DNA from: an uncultured Porphyromonadaceae bacterium
GTDB lineage: Bacteria > Bacteroidota > Bacteroidia > Bacteroidales > Muribaculaceae
DNA length: 33,177 bases
Reading direction: 5' to 3'
Assembly (NCBI GenBank): GCA_948467675.1
Contig: CAOKFI010000029.1
Location: 1-33,177, forward strand
The translations under genes were made by a program, and so were the position numbers. Below, in pieces: positions 6,563 through 15,494 of the stretch. The notes under the pieces were generated by a model. It ran no database searches and was not told where the DNA came from. It saw only the letters and a list, made by a program, of their open reading frames with translations. Numbering within the stretch: the stretch's first letter is position 1; each line of letters begins with the position of its first letter.

Positions 6563-8263
6563 ATGAAAAAATTGACAATATTGTTTACTGCCGCTGCATT
6601 TGCGTTGACTTCGTGTAGCGAGCTTGATCTGTATCCGCTTACTCAGGGGTCCAGCGAAAACTGGTTCAATTCGGTCACTGAGTTCGACATGGCCATGAAC
6701 GACCTGTACCGCATCGTGTGGTGGAACGAGGGTACCGAAAACGAATGGACTGATGACTATACACTCCGCGATAATCCAAAGGATGTACGCGGTGGTACAA
6801 TGACATCCGAGACCGGATTTGTGCAGACGTGGTGGGTAAATCAATACAAGTGTATAACACGTGCTAATCAGGTGCTTGAAAATCTTGATCGAGGACGTGA
6901 GCATGGATTGACAGATGCTCAGCTCCTTCAGTATGAGGCCGAAGCTCGATTTGTGCGTGCCTGCCGTTATGCCACATTGGTGTTCCATTGGGGCGATGTA
7001 CCGTTTGTGACCAAAGGCATCACCTTGGAGGAAGCGTATGCAATGGGGCGTACTCCTAAAGCCGAGATTATACAGTTTATTTATGATGAACTTGATTTTG
7101 CTGCTGAGAATTTGCCGGAGGTGTACACCTCCAAACAGCGCGCCACACGTGGTGCCGCACTGTCAATGAAAGCACGCTATGCACTCTGGTTTAAGAACTA
7201 TGATCTCGCCGAGCAAGCCGCCAAAGCCGTAATCGGTATGAATAAGTATAAACTTCACAAGGGTTACGGAGATCTGTTCCTGACTCATAACGCCGAGGAG
7301 TCTATATTCCTTATCCCGCGCTCACGTGTGTTTAACGTAGGTCTTCTTTCTGGGACTGTGGATGTAAAGAATGTGATCACACGTAATGCCGGCGGTTTTG
7401 GTGCCAATAATCCCTCGTGGCAACTTCTGGCTGCTTACGAATGCACCGATGGCCTGACCATCGACAAGTCGCCGCTGTTCGATTCGCACAACCCTTTCAA
7501 GAACCGCGACCCACGCTGTACCGCCACTATTGTTGAGTTTGGTACGAATTGGTTAGGATTCGAGTATCAGACACGCCCCGATGTTAAGAAAGTGATGAAT
7601 TATAATACCGGCAAGATGGTATCGAATCAGGACAACCGTGCCATTAAGGCTCCGGCATCATATAACGGCCTGAACTGGAAGAAGGGTGTTGATGAGTCAT
7701 GGTTAAAACCGAATGGGTTTACTGCTGACAATGATTTCGTGGCTATACGGTATGCTGATATATTGTTGATGTATGCTGAGGCATGTATCGAGCAGAACAA
7801 AATTGACGACAGTGTGCTCGATGCCATCAATCAGGTGCGTGCACGCGCATACGATGTAGCTGTTACTGCCACAGATAAATATCCTGCGATAACCACTACG
7901 GATAAGAAAGAGTTAACACGTATATTGCGCCGTGAGCGTCGCGTTGAGTTCGCTTTTGAGTATACTCGTTACTACGACATTATTCGTTGGGGTATTGCAG
8001 AGGAGGTACTTAATACGCCAATGTGCGGCATGTTGATGTCACCGGACGAGGTGGTTAAGAAGGTGGTCAATGCCGGACATTGGTTCTGGCCTTACACACC
8101 TACTTTTGACGAGAATGATGTACCCGATTTCTCAAAGTCTATCAACGCCGGTCTTGTGAGTGTGCTGACTACCGGAGCATTTAAACCGCGTCAATACCTA
8201 TGGCCTATACCGTCTAAGGAGGTTTTGATCAATCCGAATATCAAGCAGAATCCAGGATGGTAA
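6563..8263 (+). CDS. SusD/RagB-family nutrient-binding lipoprotein
   Basis: This 566-residue lipoprotein caps the SusC channel at the cell surface and captures the substrate. The second of two in-frame ATGs (6557 and 6563) is preferred because MKKLTILFTAAAFALTSC is a standard lipoprotein signal with the lipidated Cys at residue 18. The N-terminal SusD-like domain is visible at about 60-250 with the TPR-type helices (ARFVRACRYATLVFHWGDVP). The C-terminal RagB/SusD domain carries the family blocks YADILLMYAEACIEQN, LDAINQVRARAY and RRERRVEFAFEYTRYYDIIRWG. It lies directly between the receptor gene and the first MBL-fold gene (16-base gap) in one apparent operon. Family assignment is sure; ligand is unknown. 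Confidence 0.96.
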   Translation: MKKLTILFTAAAFALTSCSELDLYPLTQGSSENWFNSVTEFDMAMNDLYRIVWWNEGTENEWTDDYTLRDNPKDVRGGTMTSETGFVQTWWVNQYKCITRANQVLENLDRGREHGLTDAQLLQYEAEARFVRACRYATLVFHWGDVPFVTKGITLEEAYAMGRTPKAEIIQFIYDELDFAAENLPEVYTSKQRATRGAALSMKARYALWFKNYDLAEQAAKAVIGMNKYKLHKGYGDLFLTHNAEESIFLIPRSRVFNVGLLSGTVDVKNVITRNAGGFGANNPSWQLLAAYECTDGLTIDKSPLFDSHNPFKNRDPRCTATIVEFGTNWLGFEYQTRPDVKKVMNYNTGKMVSNQDNRAIKAPASYNGLNWKKGVDESWLKPNGFTADNDFVAIRYADILLMYAEACIEQNKIDDSVLDAINQVRARAYDVAVTATDKYPAITTTDKKELTRILRRERRVEFAFEYTRYYDIIRWGIAEEVLNTPMCGMLMSPDEVVKKVVNAGHWFWPYTPTFDENDVPDFSKSINAGLVSVLTTGAFKPRQYLWPIPSKEVLINPNIKQNPGW

Positions 8264-8279
8264 TCTGTAATAAAGTAGA

Positions 8280-9515
8280 ATGAATAAGTACATTTTATCA
8301 GCTATATCGGCTGCGGCGGTCTGCATGGGCGCCGCAGCCGTAACTCCCGCCAAGGTCGGGAAAACATTGCCGTTGTGGAGTGAGGGGTATCTTGACATCC
8401 ACAATGTCAATACCGCCAGAGGCGAATGCACTTTCTGCGTGCTGCCTGACGGCACTACCATGCTTATAGATGCCGGAGAATATCCGTCGACGACACCGAA
8501 CCAGGCTCCGCAACGCCCTAATGCCGAGACCCGCTCCGCCCAGGCTATGACCGATTATATTAGCCATTTCCTGCCGAAGGGACAGAAATCGTTGGATTAT
8601 ATGCTGGTCACCCATTTCCATGTCGATCATTTCGGATGGGATCATGAGCAGTTTCCTGATGATCCTTCGGTTCCGTTCCGCCCCACAGGGGTGTCATACA
8701 TAGGCCAGCGGATTCCCGTCGGTACTATCGTAGATCGTGGGTATCCCGACTATAAGATCCTCAACTACCTCACCAATACTGCCTCTCTCGACAATTATTG
8801 CGACTATGTGAAGTGGTCGATGGAGAAGTTCGACACCCGTGCCGAACGGTTTGATGTCGGTTCAAACAGGCAGTTCGCGCTTGTCCACAGACCGGACGCA
8901 TATCCGACACTCGACATTCGGAATATTGCTGCCAACGGCAGGGTATGGACCGGTGTGGGCGATGTGGAACGCAACTATTATCTGCCGGATGACGAGATCC
9001 CCGACGATGAGCATCCGGGAGAAAACTCCTGCTCTACGGTGCTGCGTATATCGTACGGCAAGTTCGACTACTTCAACGGAGGTGACCTGCCGTCGACCAC
9101 GCGCGTGTATTGGCACAATATCGAGGAACCGGTCGGAATGGCTACCGGTGCTGTCGAAGCCATGAAGTGCAACCATCACCTCAATTTCGATACGATGGGA
9201 GAGAAACTGTTGCGGTATCTGCGTCCGCAGGTAATCGTGGCTCACACTCTGTTAGCACAGCAGCCCGACATGGGAGTGATGCGCCGCCTGTTCTCGAAAC
9301 ATACATGGCCGGGAAAACGCGATGTGTTCTGCACCAATCTCCACGATGCCACTAAACTGTCGGCATTCAACACCGTTCCGAAACTGACCGACAGCAACGG
9401 TCACTTTGTGATACGTGTGTCGCCCGGCGGCGATGAATTCTATGTCTACAAACTGGTTGATACCGATCAATCCTATAATGTAGACGCTGTCTACGGTCCT
9501 TACGAATGTCGTTAA
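8280..9515 (+). CDS. Exported ComEC-like metallo-beta-lactamase-fold hydrolase (first paralogue)
   Basis: The 411-residue protein has a type I signal peptide (about residues 1-20) and no lipobox, so it is probably periplasmic or released. The metallo-beta-lactamase fold is shown by the early strand block GECTFCVLPDGTTMLIDAGE (ends near 67), the metal site THFHVDH (H112, H114, D116, H117), the GGD block with D269, and a KCNHH block (H299, H300) followed by HTLL (H322). The order LDxG-like strand, LPDG, DAG, HxHxDH, GD, HH resembles the C-terminal domain of the DNA-uptake protein ComEC and phosphodiesterases of that branch rather than glyoxalase II. It is about 410 residues, longer than a minimal domain, with inserts such as VDRGYPDYK (151-159) that its downstream paralogue shares. 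It follows susD by 16 bases. Likely reaction is hydrolysis of a phosphoester, phosphodiester or ester in the imported substrate; this is inference. Confidence 0.8.
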   Translation: MNKYILSAISAAAVCMGAAAVTPAKVGKTLPLWSEGYLDIHNVNTARGECTFCVLPDGTTMLIDAGEYPSTTPNQAPQRPNAETRSAQAMTDYISHFLPKGQKSLDYMLVTHFHVDHFGWDHEQFPDDPSVPFRPTGVSYIGQRIPVGTIVDRGYPDYKILNYLTNTASLDNYCDYVKWSMEKFDTRAERFDVGSNRQFALVHRPDAYPTLDIRNIAANGRVWTGVGDVERNYYLPDDEIPDDEHPGENSCSTVLRISYGKFDYFNGGDLPSTTRVYWHNIEEPVGMATGAVEAMKCNHHLNFDTMGEKLLRYLRPQVIVAHTLLAQQPDMGVMRRLFSKHTWPGKRDVFCTNLHDATKLSAFNTVPKLTDSNGHFVIRVSPGGDEFYVYKLVDTDQSYNVDAVYGPYECR

Positions 9516-9527
9516 TATATCAGTATT

Positions 9528-10844
9528 ATGAGAATTGTAATGAAGATACTTTTTATATCATTGATGTCGATTGCCGCTCTGTCGGTGTACGGATGCGGCG
9601 GTGATGATCCAGAAATAGTACCCGGAGGTAACGATGGTGTGGAAACGCCTGGAGGCGAGACTCCTGATCCCGGAGAAACTCCTGAATATGAAGTTGGCAA
9701 GGTGTTGCCTGTATGGAGCGAAGGCTACCTTGACATCCATTTTATAAGTTCAGCCCGTGGTGAATGTGCGTTCTATATACTTCCCGACGGAACTACATTG
9801 CTTGTCGATGCTGGAGAAACAGACTATAAAGAGGGAACATCAGCACCGGCCAAACCTGATGCCATGACCCGTCCGTATCTGGTAGATGGATATTATATCA
9901 AGCACTTCCTGCCTGCCGGCCATTCTTCTATCGACTGGTGTGCACCATCGCATTTTCATGTCGATCATATAGGCCATAAAGTGAATGCCACGGAGACATC
10001 GCCTGAGGGATACCGTATATCAGGCCTTACCGGTGTGTACGGTATGGTGCCGTTCAACCGTATACTGGATCGCGGATATCCCGATTACAAGGACGACCCC
10101 GATCTGCCTACACTGGAAGGAGCGTTTATAAACGACTGGGTTACATTCGTGAAATGGGCTGTAGGAACCAAAGGTGTGGAAGCCGACCGTTTCCGTGCCG
10201 GCGAAGAGCAGATCACACTTCTGTATGATAAAGAGAGATATCCGGAGTTCCGCATTTTCAATATATGCGCTAACGGCTATGTCTGGAATCTCGATGCAGC
10301 AGGTAAGGGACATCTGGTCAATGGTAAGGCCACTACTCCCAATGCGGCATCATGCGGATTCCATCTTACTTACGGTAAATTCGATTACATTGCGTGTGGA
10401 GATCTGACATCCTCACCGCAGAACCGCATGGCATATTACTACAGGGACTTTATACCCAAAGGAGGCTTGGAGGCATTCAAGGCAAATCACCATCTGAGTG
10501 CCAACTCATGGGGAAGCCAGATGCAGAAATGCGAATTTGCCCCGAGAGTCGTAATTTGTCAGAGCTTCAGTGACTATCAGCCAGATGTTCCATTGCTTAC
10601 ATCGATTGTGAACGGCACTTTCGAGAATCACTCGTTCACATGGGATAAGGATATATTCTGTTGCAGTGCGCATCCTAAGGCTATTGCTGCTAATGCTGCA
10701 CTGTATGAGAATGTAGCCGGACGGGAGGGACATGTGGTGGTAAGGGTTTCGCCTGGAGGTGATGACTTTTACGTGTATATGCTCGACGATAACAATTTCG
10801 ACTATAAAATCAAAAGTATTCACGGACCGTACCAATGCAAATGA
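9528..10844 (+). CDS. Surface-lipoprotein ComEC-like MBL-fold hydrolase (second paralogue)
   Basis: The 438-residue protein (or 434 from the Met at 9540, which gives a cleaner signal MKILFISLMSIAALSVYGC) is a lipoprotein; the Cys is followed by GGDDPE, an acidic stretch of the kind that sends Bacteroidetes lipoproteins to the cell surface. A flexible tether rich in Pro, Gly and Glu (residues about 28-54, repeated PGGET/PGETP) precedes the enzyme domain. Catalytic landmarks match the first paralogue: LPDGTTLLVDAGE, SHFHVDH (H142, H144, D146, H147), DRGYPDYK (181-188), CGD (D292), ANHH (H321, H322), and the closing block RVSPGGDDFYVYMLDD and GPYQC. The tandem copies, 12 bases apart, clearly arose by duplication but differ in signal type and in many surface residues. 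The gene ends the susC operon just before a strong hairpin. Substrate unknown. Confidence 0.8.
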   Translation: MRIVMKILFISLMSIAALSVYGCGGDDPEIVPGGNDGVETPGGETPDPGETPEYEVGKVLPVWSEGYLDIHFISSARGECAFYILPDGTTLLVDAGETDYKEGTSAPAKPDAMTRPYLVDGYYIKHFLPAGHSSIDWCAPSHFHVDHIGHKVNATETSPEGYRISGLTGVYGMVPFNRILDRGYPDYKDDPDLPTLEGAFINDWVTFVKWAVGTKGVEADRFRAGEEQITLLYDKERYPEFRIFNICANGYVWNLDAAGKGHLVNGKATTPNAASCGFHLTYGKFDYIACGDLTSSPQNRMAYYYRDFIPKGGLEAFKANHHLSANSWGSQMQKCEFAPRVVICQSFSDYQPDVPLLTSIVNGTFENHSFTWDKDIFCCSAHPKAIAANAALYENVAGREGHVVVRVSPGGDDFYVYMLDDNNFDYKIKSIHGPYQCK

Positions 10845-10930
10845 CAACGGTTATTTTTTAGGTTAATTTGAAAATAGATCTACAGATTAATTAAACAATA
10901 GGTTGGATTAGGTTTCCGATAGGAAGTATC

Positions 10931-10969
10931 AATAAGTCCGTGACAGCGACACACTGTCACGGACTTATT
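10931..10969. terminator. Perfect bidirectional terminator between the MBL and efflux operons
   Basis: AATAAGTCCGTGACAG (10931-10946) is the exact reverse complement of CTGTCACGGACTTATT (10954-10969), giving a 16-bp stem with the loop CGACACA. The A/T ends provide a T-run on either strand, so it should stop both converging operons. I see no gene in 10848-11009. Confidence 0.85.
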
Positions 10970-11009
10970 ATCGTTTTATGGTATTAATTGTGTGCGGGTG
11001 AGGATCTCT

Positions 11010-12392
11010 TTACTGACGTATCTGCCAGCCGCCTCCCAAAGTCTTGTAGAGCTCGATCAGAGCCAGATACTCGTCTCGTACGGCATTGGTGACTCCAATC
11101 TGGGCGTCGAAGTACCGGCGTTGTGCGTCGAGCACGTCTATGTAGTTGATCGATCCGCTCCGGTATTGCAGGTGTGCGAGATCTACGTACTTCAGGGCGG
11201 CTTCGCGCAGTGCCACCCTCAGTGCTGCGGTCTGGCGTATGCTTGTATAGGTGACTACTGCATCGGAGGTTTCCTTGAATACTTCCAGCACTTTCTGCTC
11301 GTATGCGTAGCGTGCCTGATCGTAGGCTGCTATCGATGCCTTGTATTTTTTCTGCTTGCGGCCGAAATCGAATATCGGACCGGCTATGGAACCCGCTATG
11401 TATGTAAACGGAGATTTGAAAAAGTGATCCAGAGCGTTGTTTTCCAGACCGCCGGTTACAGTAAAACTCAATACCGGGAATCGGTCGGTATAAGCTATGC
11501 CTACATCGGCCATGGCTGCTTTCAGATTGGCCTCCGACGCACGTACGTCAGGACGTCGCTGCAGCAATTGCGAAGGAATGCCTATCGACAGGCTGTCGGG
11601 CACCATGGCCTCGATGTCGAAATTGGCTACCTGTATGTCGGTATCGGCATATTCGCCCATGAGTAGCGCGATACTGCTTTTTGTCGTCTGGATCTGTCGT
11701 TCCAGATTCGGTATAAGGGCTGCTGTGGCGGCATATTCCACTTTGGCCTGCTGGTATACGGTCTCCGATGTCAGTCCGCCCTCGAAACGGAGTTTTGCCT
11801 GTTTTACACCTTCGAGACGTGTCGCAAGAGTGCGCTGCACTATGGTGAGCTCGTTTTCAAGAGCCATGAGGCGTATGTAGGATCCGGCAGCCTCGGCTAT
11901 GAGGGTGATCCGCATGGCGCGTTCATCCTCTATCGAGGCTACATAGTTGGCCATGCCTTTGCGTTTGGCCCATCGTAGTTTGCCCCATAGGTCGGCCTCC
12001 CAGCTCAGAGATGCTTTCAGTCCGTATTCGGGATCGGTTACATGCTTCTCTCCGTAGTAGTCGTTGGTCTCCTGGTTTCCGTAGGCGCGGCCATCGAGCG
12101 TAGGCAGCATGTTGGCCTTGTCTATGCCGTATAGCATACGGGACTGTTCCACTCTTGCTGCTGCTGCGAGTATGTTTTTATTGTTGGCGAGTGTACGGCT
12201 TATGATAGAGCACAATGTTGAATCGGCATAGAACTTCCACCATTCCATATCGGCTATGGTCAGAGTGTCGGCTACACCACGTCCGAATGTGGACGGAAGA
12301 TCGAGTTCCGGAGTTTTGCATTCGCGCACTGCCGAACATGATGCTGCAAGTAATCCGGTTGCGATGAATATGTATGTGGCGAATCGTTTCAT
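11010..12392 (-). CDS. RND efflux outer-membrane lipoprotein (OprM/NodT family)
   Basis: The 460-residue protein is the TolC-like channel of a tripartite pump. The signal MKRFATYIFIATGLLAASC places the lipidated Cys at 19, as in OprM-type factors. Two internal repeats of the outer-membrane efflux domain are seen; the first holds NILAAAARVEQSR and ASLSWEADLWGKLRWAKR, the second LLQRRPDVRASEANLKAAMADVGIAY and GPIFDFGRKQKKY, all family signatures. The C-terminal YRSGSINYIDVLDAQR block is also typical. Its ATG overlaps the end of the pump gene by four bases (ATGA), so the two are translationally coupled. It is the last gene of the adaptor-pump-channel operon and stops just before the convergent terminator. 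Confidence 0.96.
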   Translation of the reverse strand: MKRFATYIFIATGLLAASCSAVRECKTPELDLPSTFGRGVADTLTIADMEWWKFYADSTLCSIISRTLANNKNILAAAARVEQSRMLYGIDKANMLPTLDGRAYGNQETNDYYGEKHVTDPEYGLKASLSWEADLWGKLRWAKRKGMANYVASIEDERAMRITLIAEAAGSYIRLMALENELTIVQRTLATRLEGVKQAKLRFEGGLTSETVYQQAKVEYAATAALIPNLERQIQTTKSSIALLMGEYADTDIQVANFDIEAMVPDSLSIGIPSQLLQRRPDVRASEANLKAAMADVGIAYTDRFPVLSFTVTGGLENNALDHFFKSPFTYIAGSIAGPIFDFGRKQKKYKASIAAYDQARYAYEQKVLEVFKETSDAVVTYTSIRQTAALRVALREAALKYVDLAHLQYRSGSINYIDVLDAQRRYFDAQIGVTNAVRDEYLALIELYKTLGGGWQIRQ

Positions 12393-15300
12393 TTTTTACT
12401 GAATTTGGCTTTTAGACGGTAGATCCAGACGAAGAAGAACGGCACGTAGACTATGCCGAGGGTAATGGCCACCAGCATTCCGAAAAATACGCCGGTGCCG
12501 ATGCCCTGTCGGCTGGCCGATCCAGGGCCGGATGCGAATACTAAAGGCAGCAGACCGAGGATGAACGCCAGCGAGGTCATCACGATAGGGCGGAAGCGCA
12601 GATGGGCGGCGACCAGTGCGGCGGCTACAATATCGCGTCCTTTTTCCACTTCCTCTTTGGCGAACTCAACGATAAGAATTGCATTCTTGGCCACAAGACC
12701 TACGAGCATGACCAGACCTATCTGGAAATAGATGTTGTTTTCAAGCCCGCATATCCAGATGCCGAGATAAGCGCCGATACCGGCCACTGGGAGTGAGAGG
12801 ATGACGGCGATAGGCACAGACCAGCTCTCGTATTGAGCGGCCAGAAACAGGAATACGAATACGAAAGCGAGGCCGAGTACCATACCGGTCTGTCCGCTTT
12901 CATGCTTCTCCTGATACGACAGTCCGCTCCATTCTACGCCTATCGATTCCGGCAGATGTTCCCGTACTATCTGCTCGAGTGTGGCCATGGCCTGCCCCGA
13001 GCTGTAGCCGTGGGAGGCTTCGCCTGTGATCGTGGCGGAGTTGAACATGTTGAACCGCTTTATGGTGCCGGCGCCGGTGGTGTAGTTCGATGTTCCGAGT
13101 GATGTGACTGGGATCATAGCATTGTCCGAGCCGCGTACGAAAAACAGGTTCAGATTGTCACGATGGGCGCGGTATGGAGCGTCGGCCTGTATATAGACAC
13201 GGTATATGCGGTTGAACATATTGAAGTCGTTGACGTAGACAGAGCCGGTAAATGCTTTCATCGTAAGAAATACATCCGACATGTTGACTCCCTGCATCTG
13301 GGCCTTGTCGCGGTCCACATTGAAGTAGAGCTGCGGTATGTCGCTTTGCATCGACGATGACAGACTGCGTAGTTCCGGAGCCTCATTGGCATAATACATA
13401 AGGGTGTCCACGGCACGTTGCAGATCATAGTAGGTCGCATTTCCGCGTGCTTCGAGCACCATCTCAAAACCGCCCGATGTTCCGAGGCCGGGTATGATGG
13501 CCGGAGTCGATATATAGACCTTGCTTTCGGGATAGGACGAGAATTCATTGTAGATGCGCGATATGATATCGTCCATATTGTCCGATTTCCGCTTATCCCA
13601 TGGCTTCAGGATCACTGTCAGCTGGCTGTGAGCCTGATTGCTTCCCACTCTCGGGCTGGATCCGGTCACATTGAGTATGTGTTCCACATCGGGATCCTCG
13701 AGCAGATATGCCATAGCTCTGTCAGTCACCTCGCGAGTGCGTTCTATTGTGGCGCCCTCCGGAAGCTCGAGCTCTACCGTAAAGTAACCCTGGTCCTCGC
13801 GCGGCATGAAGCTCTGTGGCATCAGGTAGTTCATGACCACGATGGCGGCTATCAGACATCCGAATATTATGAACATGCGGCGCTGGTGGTGCAGGGCGGC
13901 AGAGATCATCTTGCCGTAGAACTTGTTGCCCTTGGCAAGTCCATAGTTGATATAACGGAACAGTTTGTTCTTTTTCTTGCGTACGTTTTCCTGCCTGAGG
14001 AGTTTGGAGCACATTACAGGCGAGAGTGTGAGCGCTACTATCGTGGATATGATCACCGATACTGCGATAGTGATGGTGAACTGGCGGTAGAGCTGTCCGG
14101 TTATACCTGGCAGGAAACTTACCGGCACGAACACGGCACACAGCACCAGTGACATGGCTATGAGTGCGCTGCCGAGTCCGCTCATGGCCTTCTGTGTGGC
14201 CTCGAACGGCGACAGATGTTCGTCATGCATTATCCGGACTACGTTCTCTACCACGACTATCGCGTCGTCGACCACTATGCCGATGGCAAGTATAAGGCCG
14301 AGCAGGGTGAGCATGTTGAGTGAGAATCCGAATACGAGCATCACTCCGAATGTGCCGATAAGCGAGATCGGTACGGCGATGATCGGGATGATCGTGGCTC
14401 GCCAGTTCTGAAGTGACAGGAACACTACGAGAATCACGAGAAGCAGAGCCTCGAACAGAGTGCGGTACACATGATGGATCGATTCCGATATGTATGTAGT
14501 CATATCGAACGGGATCTCGTAGGTTATGCCCTCGGGAAAATTCTTGCAGATCTCTTTCATCGCATCCTTCACTGCGTCGGCGACTTCCATCGCGTTCGCC
14601 CCGGGGAGCATGTTGATGTTCATTACCGCAGCATTGCCACCGTTGATGCCGCTCTCGGTAGAGTACGACGATGCTTCGAGCGATATGCGTGCCACATCTT
14701 TCAGGCGTATGAGAGAACCGTTTGGATTGGCTCTCACCACTATCTGTTCGAATTCGGCTACTGACGACAGTCGTCCCTGTGCCGTGATCGGGATTGTAAT
14801 GTCGATGCCCGACATCGGAGCCTGTCCGAGGACACCGGCGGCCGATTCGCGGTTCTGGTCTTTTAGCGCTGCCTGCAGGTCTTTCACTGTCAGGCCGAGA
14901 TCGGCGAGTTTGTCGGGCTGTACCCATATCTGCATGGCATAGTAGCGGCTGCCTACATTCTGTACGCTGCCTACGCCGGGTATGCGTCGCAGCATGTCGA
15001 GCACATTGAGTGTCGCATAGTTGCTCAGATAGATCTCGTCGAATTTGGGATCTGACGATAACAGAGTTATGGTCATAAGGCGGTTGGCGGTCTCTTTTTC
15101 AACCGAGATGCCGTTTTGTACGACCTCGGCCGGCAGACGCGACTCTGCCTTCTTGATGCGGTTCTGCACATCGACCGCCGCAAGTTCCGGATTCGTGCCT
15201 ATGTCGAATGTCACAAGTGCAGAAAAACCGCCTGAATTGGAACTGGTCGACTGCATGTATATCATGCCCGGAGTGCCGTTCAGTTCCTGTTCGATAGGAG

Positions 15301-15490
15301 TGGCCACTGCCTGGGTCACGGTCTGTGCGTCAGCGCCGGGATAGGATGCCGACACCCGTACTACCGGAGGTACGATGTCGGGATACTGGTCTATGGGGAG
15401 CAACGCCAGTCCGATGCCGCCCACGATTACGATCACGATGGAAAGTACCATCGAGAACACCGGGTGGTATAGAAAGAAGTTCTTTTTCAT
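12389..15490 (-). CDS. AcrB-type (HAE1) RND multidrug efflux pump
   Basis: The 1033-residue inner-membrane proton/drug antiporter is of normal AcrB length. Twelve hydrophobic segments are expected: TM1 is near residues 11-30, TM2-6 run from about 345 to 480, a second set starts near 540, and TM8-12 run from about 860 to the end. The proton-relay aspartates are present in TM4 (GIVVDDAIVVVEN, D408 and D409). The periplasmic porter domains carry the usual blocks GSRYYAMQIWVQPDKLADLGL and PGANAMEVADAVK, here in split form. MLVGLVAKNAILIVEFA (TM10 region) holds the matching Lys. It lies four bases downstream of the adaptor gene and overlaps the channel gene. Substrates probably include bile salts, detergents or antibiotics, inferred from family and gut setting only. 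Confidence 0.96.
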   Translation of the reverse strand: MKKNFFLYHPVFSMVLSIVIVIVGGIGLALLPIDQYPDIVPPVVRVSASYPGADAQTVTQAVATPIEQELNGTPGMIYMQSTSSNSGGFSALVTFDIGTNPELAAVDVQNRIKKAESRLPAEVVQNGISVEKETANRLMTITLLSSDPKFDEIYLSNYATLNVLDMLRRIPGVGSVQNVGSRYYAMQIWVQPDKLADLGLTVKDLQAALKDQNRESAAGVLGQAPMSGIDITIPITAQGRLSSVAEFEQIVVRANPNGSLIRLKDVARISLEASSYSTESGINGGNAAVMNINMLPGANAMEVADAVKDAMKEICKNFPEGITYEIPFDMTTYISESIHHVYRTLFEALLLVILVVFLSLQNWRATIIPIIAVPISLIGTFGVMLVFGFSLNMLTLLGLILAIGIVVDDAIVVVENVVRIMHDEHLSPFEATQKAMSGLGSALIAMSLVLCAVFVPVSFLPGITGQLYRQFTITIAVSVIISTIVALTLSPVMCSKLLRQENVRKKKNKLFRYINYGLAKGNKFYGKMISAALHHQRRMFIIFGCLIAAIVVMNYLMPQSFMPREDQGYFTVELELPEGATIERTREVTDRAMAYLLEDPDVEHILNVTGSSPRVGSNQAHSQLTVILKPWDKRKSDNMDDIISRIYNEFSSYPESKVYISTPAIIPGLGTSGGFEMVLEARGNATYYDLQRAVDTLMYYANEAPELRSLSSSMQSDIPQLYFNVDRDKAQMQGVNMSDVFLTMKAFTGSVYVNDFNMFNRIYRVYIQADAPYRAHRDNLNLFFVRGSDNAMIPVTSLGTSNYTTGAGTIKRFNMFNSATITGEASHGYSSGQAMATLEQIVREHLPESIGVEWSGLSYQEKHESGQTGMVLGLAFVFVFLFLAAQYESWSVPIAVILSLPVAGIGAYLGIWICGLENNIYFQIGLVMLVGLVAKNAILIVEFAKEEVEKGRDIVAAALVAAHLRFRPIVMTSLAFILGLLPLVFASGPGSASRQGIGTGVFFGMLVAITLGIVYVPFFFVWIYRLKAKFSKK

Positions 15491-15494
15491 GACG

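Noticed and set aside
13418..14152. 244-codon open frame antisense to the RND pump gene
   Set aside because: It mirrors a conserved pump region and gives a His/Tyr/Arg-rich sequence with no family features.
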